A DNA stretch of 64,000 nucleotides from Pseudoips prasinana (Eukaryota; Arthropoda; Insecta; Lepidoptera; Nolidae), in assembly GCA_951640165.1 (NCBI GenBank), contig OX621243.1:6510001-6574000 (forward strand), written 5' to 3'. A model generated the notes under the pieces. The model saw only the letters and a program-made list of their open reading frames with translations. It was not told the DNA's origin and searched no databases. Of this stretch, positions 41,430 through 50,695 are shown piece by piece. Positions within the stretch are counted from its first letter, which is position 1. Every line of letters starts with the position of its first letter. A program made the position numbers and the translations under genes.

Positions 41430-43982
41430 ATGCAGAAATTAATAATTTTCCTCTACATTTTTGCGGCGTTCTACGCTAATACCGATGCGAAAATTTTCAC
41501 GAGATGTGAGTTGGCGCGGGAATTGAGGAGACAAGGATTTCCCGAAAGCCAACTAAGATATAATGTGAGTAGCCTTAACTTATTTGTTTTTAAAATAATA
41601 TCCTCCTCATTGATATCGTTAAGCCTTGTACATCAACTTATCTATTAGTTGTTCCCCTTAAATAAATACGACCACTATATAAATGTAGTCTTTATTTTTA
41701 ATGGGGACCTTTTCTCCTTCTTACACACCACTGCAGCTCATGTAACCTAGGATCAACAGTAGTACACAATGAAATTACACTAAGCGGTGAGGTTCAGGTA
41801 TTCCCAGGGAATCATTTTAACTGTCTTGTATCATTGAAAGAAACAAGGAGGACAATGATGAAGAAGATGGAAAATGAATAATTCTACTTCCCTCTAGAGC
41901 AAAGCGTGAGACTGAATGATATAACGAGGCTATAACCTCATGAAACGAGAGAATTTCAACAATAACAGCCAGCTGCAAAAGCGTCGTAAGATTTGATGCC
42001 AATAGTAGGTACGGCAAAAGTGCTTAAACACATGTAAATTGTTCCTTGCTGCTACAAGATACATATAATAAACTACTCCAGATATTGGTTGCACATTTAA
42101 CATAATCGCTCATTTCGCCAGAGATCTAACTCCCAATGTATGTGGTTTGTTCATATTCGTTACCAGAAATTGAGCAAAAACACATTGGTGAAGATATTAA
42201 TTTGAAACAAAACAATACTTTTTTACTTTTAAAATTGCCGTGTCTGATAAGAAATTGTGCAACACAATGGTCTATGGAAAGAACTGGTGCAGATGGCGAC
42301 CATGCATTCGTTGAGGTATTCCATCTACATGGCCATTCATTTAATAGTTTGTCATTTAAATTAGCTATTGGTATAAATAACCTGGAAATTTTAGCACGGT
42401 CACCGATCGGTAAATGTAGGCCTACCTCTGAATACTGTTACCACTACTGATCTTACGTCGTTTCCAGGGGTGTGCGTGGTTGAGAGAGAAAGCTCGCGAA
42501 ACACGGCAGCAGTTAGTCCTGTGAACAGTAAAGGGCACCGGTACTATGGGCTGTTCCAGATCGGCTCCGAGTACTGGTGCAGTACTACTGCTACCGCGGG
42601 GAAAGGCTGCAACGTCACCTGCAAACGTAAGATTTTGTGCCTCATTGGTTGATATAAAGCTTTACTGTAAATATCATTGAATCTTTCAAATACAACCTTT
42701 AAAATGTGCTTTTCTAAGGGCACCCCTATTACACTAGGTCCTTTAATAGACCCTGGGATTTTTGGCGTTTGGAGGAGGGGAATTCCACTTGTGTTATCGG
42801 TCCCGGGAAGAGGTGACCTGCTTTAGCTCAGGCTGCCTAAACACGCATGTGCGTGCTGGGGTGAGGGGTGGCATTCATGCCCCCTCCCCTCTCCGGGTGA
42901 AAGCCTCACTGAGCCACAGTGTATGGCGGGGGTACCTACTGGTGTGATTGTTCACGAGTATCCAGAGCCCCCGCTACAAACATGAGGATGAGGATGGCTA
43001 CCGTGGTGGTTTTAGTGGGTCGAGCCCAACATACCCCGTCGCCTTCCCAAGCGACGGACATACGATTTGAGCATTTCCACCACTTAGAAAAAGGTACTTT
43101 AATAGAGGTGTTCATAACGTTCTAAATTAAAATTTTTGTGGTCACCGATAGCATAACCCCGCTACTACGTGGATAACATTTAGTTAGATAGACTTCAGGT
43201 AAAAAATAGATTTTCTGTCCTAAAGATGGCATCACAGACATTGACCTATATGTATTCTACTAGACGCGCAATCCCATATTGAAAATTTGCTCACTGACTC
43301 AACTCAGTGAGCAATTTTGGCCGCCGCGCGCGCGCCCTCACCTCGCGCGCCGGACTGGGACAGAGTTTTTATTCGAAACAGCGTGTCTAGTTATACATTA
43401 AGTCAATAATCACAGAACAGATATTCAACTCTGGTCAGTTGGCGTAGTAGGTAGATACTTGCCTTACACGCCGCAAGTCTTAGGTTCGATTTCCACCCTT
43501 AACAGATATTTGTGTCTGTTTGTCCTGTGTCTGGATGTAATCACGATCACATTTGGTATGGAGTTAGCTGCCACTTTGGATATACACATAGCGAGGCACA
43601 GCTAGTTATCTAAATAAGTAAGTAGGTATTTCTCTTAAGAAAAGTAGTATATGTAATATATCAGTTACGTGGTTTCCATAGTACAAGGTCTGCTTGATTT
43701 GGGATCAGACGGCCGTGTGTGAATAATGTGCCAGGAAAAAAATCTTACTACATAGAAGAAGACTCTGGATTTTGAAACTTATATACTGGGTTGATTACTA
43801 TAGTGGTCGGTACCGTCTTCTTTTTACTGACCCTTATTGTTTTGTTTGCAGAGGTGATAACTGACAATATCACCGCCGCGTCGACGTGCGCCAAGAGGAT
43901 CTACAGCAGTCAGGGTTGGAGCGCTTGGTCTACATACAACAAGTACTGTAGGAGTAATCTGCCTGTTATAAGCAACTGCTGA
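41430..43982 (+). CDS. Lysozyme-like protein D, exon 1 length change
   Basis: Exons at 41430 onward, 42468-42626 (159 nt) and 43852-43982 (131 nt). Signal peptide MQKLIIFLYIFAAFYANTDA, mature start [17 protein letters not shown]. Exon 2 has VVERESS (Glu kept) and [15 protein letters not shown] (Asp replaced by Tyr); exon 3 ends SNLPVISNC. Exon 1 ends AGATATAAT before GTGAGT, two bases longer than AGAGAAT in gene C. With that donor, exon 2 is read out of frame and stops early. The GT four bases further on (41569) would restore the phase and replace the usual EW by YNVR. So it is either a fresh pseudogene or uses a shifted donor. It is head-to-head with gene C, 1.45 kb apart, and very similar to it. 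Confidence 0.75.
42136..42450 (+). other. Unidentified 104-codon open frame in lysozyme D intron 1
   Basis: It opens at 42136 after an in-frame TAA and encodes segments such as NTFLLLKLPCLIRNCATQW, VEVFHLHGHSFNSLSFK and ILARSPIGKCRPTSEYC. I do not recognise it; the HLHGHSF piece alone recalls multicopper oxidases but the context does not fit. It ends 18 nt before the exon 2 acceptor. It may be a captured exon fragment or chance. Confidence 0.25.
42760..43400. other. No gene; GC-rich repeat-like stretch in lysozyme D intron 2
   Basis: Positions 42770-43090 are unusually GC-rich (GGCATTCATGCCCCCTCCCC, CCCCGTCGCCTTCCCAAGCG) and look like a fragment of an interspersed repeat. Positions 43320-43360 hold a CGCGCGCGC run. 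No conserved protein is visible. Confidence 0.4.
43433..43735 (+). repeat. S1 SINE, variant
   Basis: GGTCAGTTGGCGTAGTAGGT and GTCTTAGGTTCGATTTCCAC form the tRNA-like head; the body has GATTTGGGATCAGACGGCCG. It lies about 0.1 kb before lysozyme D exon 3 and has lost its ATT tail. Confidence 0.8.
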
Positions 43983-44329
43983 AATACATAATATGACTTA
44001 ACAAAAAAGATAATTAAGTAGCTCAATTTATGAATTTAGTCTGTAAAATCGCAATATGGAAAAATGTATCCACTAATCACCAATGAAGCAGATAGCGAAA
44101 ATGAGAAACGTTCCATAGTTTTGTAACTATATTACCATAACTTAATAAAAAAAATATGACACAGATTAATAATATCTATAGTTACTATGCACTATATTAT
44201 TAGTATGTAACGTTACATTAATAGTACGATATAAATATAAGTAATAATATTAATAAAAAAAAAAAAAAATAAAAAAAATAAAGGATCTTTATACTTTTAT
44301 ACTTTGCTGTGTATAGCTGACGGTCTAGA

Positions 44330-44475
44330 ATATTGCCATCCCATTTCATCCCGTGGGTGGCGTAGAATTCGACCAGAGGCAGTATGAGAGGTATACCTAC
44401 CTCTCATACTGTGATCGCCAACCCGTCTATCAAGCGTAGGCATATCCCTCCAAATGATGAAAAGACCTCCATTAT
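44330..44475 (+). repeat. S5 SINE with an internal hairpin
   Basis: CATCCCGTGGGTGGCGTAGA and GATCGCCAACCCGTCTATCA belong to the family. The middle of the consensus is replaced by CAGTATGAGAGGTA (44380-44393), an exact inverted copy of 44398-44411, with a 4-base loop. Other family copies lack the first arm. Confidence 0.8.
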
Positions 44476-44877
44476 GGAAATATTTTCATAAATAAAAAAC
44501 AAAAAAAACGAATAAGTATATTGATGAAACGGCATGTTATATGAATTCAGTTAACCTGTTGTTTGAAATAATTTGACGGATCATGGAAATAGTCGTATAT
44601 ACAGAGACGAAAACTGAATAACGTGATACAGTATGTATCATCATCCTCAATTCTACTAAACTAAAAGAAGTCTACTGCTGGACAAGCCTCCCCCAACAAT
44701 AATTTTGGAGGGATATGCCATAATCAAATCGCTTGAGTGATACACACTAAAAAGTACCAAAAAACGTAAAATTTTAAAATCTAACCAAAAAAGTTTCTTT
44801 CCACATCCTTTAGAAAACTTCCAACTGAAGAACCTAATTTTAGGCCTTCTTTGTACTCTTTACCAAGAAATAGAAAC

Positions 44878-44982
44878 ATGTGCGGACCTTGTGAGGGTTG
44901 TTGCGGTCCCTGCGGCGGTGGCTGCGGTGGATGCTGCTGTCCCTGCATAACAATTTACACGTGCTGCACCAAGATTTGCTAG
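44878..44982 (+). CDS. Cys-Gly-Pro-rich mini-protein, Mst-like, 34 residues
   Basis: The ATG at 44878 opens 34 codons ending at TAG 44980-44982. The product starts MCGPCEGCCGPCGGGCGGCC and ends ITIYTCCTKIC: 13 Cys, 9 Gly and 4 Pro. It resembles the Drosophila Mst84D/Mst87F (Mst(3)CGP) proteins, which are short Cys-Gly-Pro proteins of sperm tail outer dense fibres, disulphide-linked and made late in spermatogenesis. About 105 nt downstream, GGAAATAAACTAC (near 45088) offers a poly(A) signal. There is no intron. The composition is GC-rich against AT-rich flanks, and the frame is clean. A metallothionein-like or chance peptide cannot be excluded from sequence alone. Confidence 0.7.
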   Translation: MCGPCEGCCGPCGGGCGGCCCPCITIYTCCTKIC

Positions 44983-45104
44983 TGAGGATGTGGCGCTCGA
45001 CCCGCAGACAAGCCATGGTGTCTGCGTCGGTTAAGCGCCGCGGATTTGACGTTTGTCTTGACGAGTTTAACTCCGTGCTGTTTCGTGGAAATAAACTACT
45101 ATAA

Positions 45105-45200
45105 ATAATCGCCACGCTTGGCAGGCGGGTTGGCGATCGCAGTAAGTTGATCATAGTATCTACACAGTACTAGACTCCGCTGCTCATTGTCTGGTAAATT
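45105..45200 (-). repeat. S5 SINE fragment, reverse
   Basis: ATCGCCACGCTTGGCAGGCG and GTTGGCGATCGCAGTA are reverse family words, directly downstream of the CGP gene's poly(A) signal. Confidence 0.7.
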
Positions 45201-46435
45201 AGATATCAGTCATTTCTAAATTTACAGATATTATACCAATTAGATGTGATTTTTTGTTTGTATCCATTTCTTTTTATTGTAAAAAAAAATGTTTATTTCA
45301 GGTAACTAATTGAGACCCATAGACAGAAAATACATACACGATAAAATATAATAACAAAATTAATAATAAAAATAACAGAATGTGAATAATAACAACTATA
45401 CTAATTGATTAATAAATAATATACCTATAATTAAATTAAATTAATTAACGCCATATTAAGAAAAATTCAAATAACGCCTATATCCCACACTTTATGACTT
45501 GCCTCTGAGAGCAGTGCTGGATATAGGGCCAATCCAATCGATCTGCGATCATTATGCTGAAACAAACCTGACCTTGATGCAAAATGAGACCAAACGAGAA
45601 AGATATAGCAATAGAGAGAACATCTCAAAATAAATACAACTTTCAAGTCTTTCCTAAACGATTTTAAATAGTTAATTCTAACAGATTTTTTCGATTACTC
45701 CTTTACAGTTCAAGCAACTCCTAAGAATTCAGAAGTTCAATTATCACTCTCTTTACGTAATAAATAAAATTGTTTTTTTACTATACTCGTATCTCCTTGA
45801 CTTGCGATAATATTAGGTACCTATGTTTATTGTGTGATAAAGTGTGCCTACCTACCTATCTATAATTTTTTATGACTCTCGTAATGGAATTTTGTTTCCA
45901 TTACGAACACTGGCCGGTAATTATTTTTTAATCTTTTCTCAGTTTACTACGGCTATAGTCACTGAAGCTCGACTTTGATCGATTTTTTAATTTTCAATTC
46001 ACGTTCTGTGATTTATCGACTATCATAGAGTAGTTTTAATAGGCATTAAAAGGAGTTCATTAAGCACTGGTTAATCTTGAGATTATCTATTAACACACTT
46101 TCTTATAAAACTGTGAAATAACATTTATGTGTAAATTTTCTACTTATTTAACAAAGACTGTTGACACAATAACATGTTAACACTTTTATACGAGACTAGC
46201 TTTATTAACCTTTAGCTGAAACATACAAAAAAAATCGGTTTATACGTAGGTATTTAATACTCAACCAGAGATGATGAAAACATGAAAAGGTGCTCATGAA
46301 AAGGTATTTTCTTAAAAGATTAATGTTAGTTTTTAGTTAATTTAATTATCCTTACGTTAACTTAGTTCAGTATTATTTTTATCTAATTGTCGGACTTTTT
46401 AGTTTTATTTATTGTTTTATTTTTAAATTCCATAA
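45201..46435. other. No gene recognised
   Basis: AT-rich sequence. The only structure is a 12-bp foldback, TCGTAATGGAA and its complement near 45879-45906. No conserved reading frame was seen on either strand. Confidence 0.6.
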
Positions 46436-46439
46436 CTAA

Positions 46440-46870
46440 TTCTGCCGCAGAACTCGAGAATATGCTCCAGGATCTGAGTCCTGCAAGTCTTCAGATGAAG
46501 TAGGTATAATCGTAGATTGAGACCTAACAAGTAAAAAGCTGCAAAACTTGGATCATCGGCGTCAGGTGGCAAGCTTATCGCTTTCTACAGGCTGTTTCAT
46601 GCAGAATGCGCTCAAGACCTCCATGAACTTATCCCTCCATCTCCCTTTTTTCATCGGACTACAAGGCGTCGGGAGGCTCTCCACCGCTATGTCGTTGACA
46701 TCCCATTATGCCGTACGAAGCGTATTGCTTCCTCTTTCATCATACACACGGCTAAGCTGTGGAACAACCTCCCAAACGAAGTGTTTCATATAACATGGGT
46801 TTATTCAAGGTTAGAGTGAACAGGCATCTTATGGGTACGCGCGGTCAGGTCAGGTAAAATCGTGGTCAAC
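46440..46870 (+). pseudogene. jockey/CR1 LINE C-terminal fragment
   Basis: A broken frame encodes AFYRLFHAECAQDLHELIP, then HRTTRRREALHRYVVDIPL and SSFIIHTAKLWNNLPNEVF, followed by VRVNRHLMG after a frame slip. This is the C-terminal block shared by many insect LINE reverse transcriptases (compare [12 protein letters not shown] at about 26290 reverse). Confidence 0.8.
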
Positions 46871-46979
46871 GCAAACCCATTTTGCATAAAAAAAAAACCG
46901 AACATAGATGTGTAGAATACTGGTAGATGGGCACATTATACAATATGTTAACGAGTACATATACTTGAGTCTGACAGTC

Positions 46980-47725
46980 TCCTTCGAAAACCGACAGGAT
47001 AAAGGAAGTCGAGTCGGAAATTCGTTGACATGTGTATATTGCCCATCCTAACCTACGGGGCTCAAACGTGGTCCCTGACTAAGAATCACAAGTCCAATTT
47101 GAAGATTTGCCAAGGAACTATGGAGCGCAGCATTTTAGGTGTGAAAAGGAATCTGTCCGAAACACAACAAACAACAGCGGGCAGCCAAACGGTCAGAATG
47201 GCGGATTTTAGTCCAAGCCAAAGTCGACTGTTTCGAGTCTGGAAGGCGCGCTGAGCTGGATACCAAGCAGGATGAATTGAAAGCCAGACCACCTGCGGCG
47301 ATCAATTACAATTATGACAATGGTGTGCTCACATGCCCACAATGTGCGAGGATTTTTTCAAATAAAATTGGCTACATAAGTCACATGCGAGCACACGAAC
47401 GTCGGCTACAGTAGGAGAAGAAGCGGTCGTCGTGGCCGAAATCGGCCGGGACCACATCATCATCTGATGTTGGCAGAAATACCGCTAGGCTGAAGTGGGA
47501 CTGGGCTGGACATGCTTCACGTATGCACCCAGACAGGGCACAGATCACAACCAATTGGGTCCCTCAAAATGGCCGACGTCGACGCGGTAGGCCCAAACGG
47601 AGATGGTGTGATGACCTGAACTCATTTTGTAACGACTGGCCTGAAATTACAAAAGACAGGGAAATCTGGAAAACCAAGGGAGATGCTTTTGCTCAGAAGT
47701 GGGACACAGATATAGGCTAATATAA
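46980..47725 (+). pseudogene. RTE-like LINE tail with a second LINE tail nested
   Basis: Outer element: CILPILTYGAQTWSLTKNH and [14 protein letters not shown] (47030-47165), resuming at about 47465 with NTARLKWDWAGHASRMHPD and GRRRRGRPKRRWCDDLNSF to the stop at 47718. Between them (about 47180-47462) is a different 3' end encoding a C2H2-like finger ([20 protein letters not shown], then HMRAH) and closing with CGGCCGGGACCACATCATCA. This finger tail is known from other insect LINEs, so one LINE inserted into another. Confidence 0.7.
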
Positions 47726-47779
47726 AATAAACAATCTGTTAACAATGATTTATGCGTCGAGACCTATTTTTTTTATTAA

Positions 47780-48189
47780 TTAAATTCCCTAGTGAGGGAA
47801 ATCCTCACTAGGGAATTTAATCCCTGTGTAATGGCACTACAAATATTTTATTGACGGGCACAAAATACATCCAGACACAGAATAACTATTTATGGTCTCA
47901 CAAATAGTTGTCCTGCGCGGGAATCGAACCCGGGACACAAAACGGCCAAGCGACTGTCTAAACCGCTGAGCCACTCGTGCAGCCTAATTTCAATTAATGA
48001 CCGTCATATATAACGTAAAAAGCTAACATTTTACTGAAAGGGTGGTCTTCCTAAGAAAAATAAATATAAGTAGTTATCTTTAGTTATCTATTCGAATACG
48101 GCATGTATTCGAATAGATAACTAAAGATTTAGGATTTAGGAGGTCGTGCTCTTAAATTTCCCCTTAGTAGAAATTTAAGAGCACAACCT
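47780..48189. repeat. Three hairpins within 410 bp
   Basis: Hairpin 1: 18-bp arms 47780-47797 and 47803-47820 (TTAAATTCCCTAGTGAGG). Hairpin 2: 23-bp arms 48076-48098 and 48106-48128 (ATCTTTAGTTATCTATTCGA...). Hairpin 3: 20-bp arms 48141-48160 and 48170-48189 (AGGTCGTGCTCTTAAATTTC) with one mismatch. Loops are 5, 7 and 9 nt. Confidence 0.85.
47823..47990 (-). repeat. tRNA-derived SINE, family S8, reverse
   Basis: The reverse strand reads GCACGAGTGGCTCAGCGGTT, then CCCGGGTTCGATTCCCGCG, a tRNA-like A/B box pair. The acceptor ends do not pair, and a SINE tail (AATAGTTATTCTGTGTCTGG) follows, so it is not a functional tRNA gene. It sits between hairpins 1 and 2. Confidence 0.7.
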
Positions 48190-48917
48190 CTCTTGTCATC
48201 TGAGTGAAAGTTCTTGAAACTTCAGTAATTAAAATGTTTTGTTTAATAATAATAATACAATAATTCCAATTAATTTATTCCATTTTAAGTGACAAGTGCT
48301 AAACGTCTTTCTTTTCATGTCAATGCCATTTTAATTGATCGGTACAAAATTGAAATCTACCTTTCCAGAGTCTACCTATCTAGTACAGACACCAGTCTCT
48401 CACATAGATTAATTCTAACTACACCTAGTAATGTACCTACACCTAGATTAAGTATATTTAATGAATAAAATTCTGTGTGAGAGAAAAAATAAAGTTATAT
48501 TATTATAATTTATTTCATCAGTACTAGGTTATTTTGGTAGCATTTCGCATTCGGCAGTACATTTGCTCAGAGTGCACGTCAAGGCGTCGTCTCCACAATT
48601 ATACATATAATAAAATCGTAGGAAAGTCAAAACTGTACATTGAATATTTTTTATAAAGGATACTTGGGGCTTGGGGATCTACAATCGATATCGAAGCCAA
48701 AAATATAGGTTTTAGAATTTTTGTCTGTTTGTCTGTATGTATGTCCGGTCTAAACTCAAAAAGTACTGCATGGATTTACTTCAAATTTTGCATGAATATT
48801 ACTAAGAGGTCGGGTCAACATATAGGCTACATATTATCACGCTATCACCTTCGGGGGAGGAGCTGTGATAATTTATAGTTTAACGCGGGTAAAACCGCGG
48901 GGCACAGCTAGTACCAA

Positions 48918-49055
48918 CTAAAACACGTGTGGCGCAACGGCTAAGACAGTCGCCTCGCTACTTCGTGTCCCGGGTTGGATTCCCTCGCCATACCACTATT
49001 TGGGTGACCCATAAATATTTGTTCTGAGTCTGGATGTAATAATAATTCTTTATTT
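48918..49055 (+). repeat. tRNA-derived SINE, family S8
   Basis: GTGTGGCGCAACGGCTAAGA and CGTGTCCCGGGTTGGATTCC form the head; the tail is TGTTCTGAGTCTGGATGTAA. Positions 48190-48915 hold no gene. Confidence 0.65.
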
Positions 49056-49935
49056 GCATAGAATGTAGGTGATTACAATGTGTGATGTTAGAAATAAAAA
49101 AGATACCGAGCACATTCTGCCAATTTGGCATACAAACATTGCAATTACTTAAAACTAAAATAAAACTAAATAGGGAATCAACTAAATTACTTAATTAAAT
49201 TTCTATTTAATTAAATTACAAAACTATAATTCGAATTAATCATTTAAGTAACTGAATAGTAGCACCTTTCTAGTAAACGAGTAATCATTCTATTCTTAAA
49301 TGTGTTATATGGTTGATCTTTGATTACTGGTGGAATTTTGTTGTAAATTAAAGGTGCCATACCAAATGCACTTTTTTGAAGAGGGCAGTTTTATGGTTTC
49401 CGGTACTTAACATATTTTTATATTGAGATCTTAGAGGTACCTACCTACGGTTCGTTTTCGGGTTTCATTTAATGCTGGAAATAGGATTATGTTACTTTTA
49501 ACAAATTTGGCTACTTCTAATATGTAAAGACTCGGAAAAGTTAACAAATTATGAACTTCGAAAATAGCTACACAACTATCAGTAACTTAAAGTTTAAATA
49601 TTGCTCTTATGCATCGCTTTTGGGCTTTGAAAATACTTTCTCGTTCACTACAGTTGCCCTAAACATTATTCCAAATCTTAGGACCAAAACTACTAGACAG
49701 TGATAAGTGCTGTTTTATTATTTACTTTATTGGTAAGATTATAAAGCATATAAGCAGATGAACTAAGCTTTTTACAAATAGTCTCTGCCTGAGGCTTACA
49801 TGTCAATTGACTATCAATCTGAATTCCTAAAAATTTGGTAAGTACACACTCTACATTTTGGCCTTCGTGTATAATATTTATGTCTTCGTTGCGAATCCTT
49901 AGGTTAAAATGCCTAATTTTGGTTTTTTAAATATT
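49040..49935 (-). pseudogene. CR1-type LINE 3' end, decayed, reverse
   Basis: On the minus strand, 49860-49705 encodes KFLGIQIDSQLTCKPQAET, then ICKKLSSSAYMLYNLTNKV and NNKTALITV, the thumb region of the same LINE family as 22387-24158 ([15 protein letters not shown]...[19 protein letters not shown]). The remainder to 49040 is the worn C-terminus and 3' UTR. Confidence 0.75.
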
Positions 49936-49983
49936 TATGATCAAATTATTATGTTTTAGCCAATTTATTATTGAACATTGTAC

Positions 49984-50104
49984 AGACGCCAACATATCCA
50001 GCTACCCCAATCTGTCAAATTTCTTTTATAGAATTTCATATTTATCTCAAAAGCATAAGGAGGTTCACTTTCAATTAGGATAGCTTGATGTGCTGGCGTC
50101 TGTA
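49984..50104. mobile_element. TA-flanked MITE, second copy
   Basis: TA, then CAGACGCCAACATATCCAGC, ending GATGTGCTGGCGTCTG, then TA. The arms carry CTACCCCAATCTGTCAAATT on the left. Same family as 33454-33592. Confidence 0.8.
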
Positions 50105-50239
50105 CTTAGTATTCGTCTATTATTTGTTTGTAAATTACCCCGCGAAACAGGGATTAAATACACAAGAGACGGCATTGCTTTAAAAAAAAAACAAAGCTAA
50201 TCTACAACGTATTCGTTTCTGTTAAAAATATGTCATGTA

Positions 50240-50600
50240 ACTAGTCTTGCCAGGTGTCCGGCACGGCTTGCCGGACATGTTTGGCTTTTTGCGGTCACGC
50301 CCGGCCAAATATGTACGTGTTTGGCCTGTCCATCTTTTGTCAGGCTTCTTGTCAGAGTGGCGATTCGTACGCCGATGGGATGGATATAAACATATCTGGC
50401 ACACCACACACTCCATCTTAGATCTCATTCTCACTTTATATCACGTATAAATACTTTTTTCAACAGCCCAGCTGTAAAAACATTATGTTTGGCAATAAAA
50501 AAATATGTCCGGCTTTTAGGCCTTATATAGTCAATGTCAGGCCTTATATAGTGCGCAGTCCGGCCTTGCATTTTATGGCCTGGCAACCCTACATGTAACC
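50240..50600. repeat. GC-rich low-complexity repeat of unknown class
   Basis: It repeats CCGGCACGGCTTGCCGGACA, GGCCTTATATAGT (twice) and TGTCCGGCTTTTAGG; several short inverted words based on GTCCGG. No open reading frame with family resemblance. Confidence 0.4.
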
Positions 50601-50695
50601 CACGTCAGAGTGTATTGAACATAAAAAACAAAGTGTATATTAATTTAAATAGTTTTATTAATAATTCCTTAAGACAAAACCAAAATACAAAATAC

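Noticed and set aside
45201..46435. Additional small Cys-rich genes near the CGP gene
   Set aside because: I scanned both strands by eye for CGP or GGC clusters and found none beyond 44878-44982.
47905..47985. Possible functional tRNA gene on the minus strand
   Set aside because: It has good A and B boxes, but the acceptor stem ends do not pair and a SINE tail follows. Similar heads recur at 48918 and 61332.
50222..50450. Overlapping open frames on both strands near 50.3 kb
   Set aside because: GC-rich repeat sequence yields open frames on both strands by composition; no recognisable domain.
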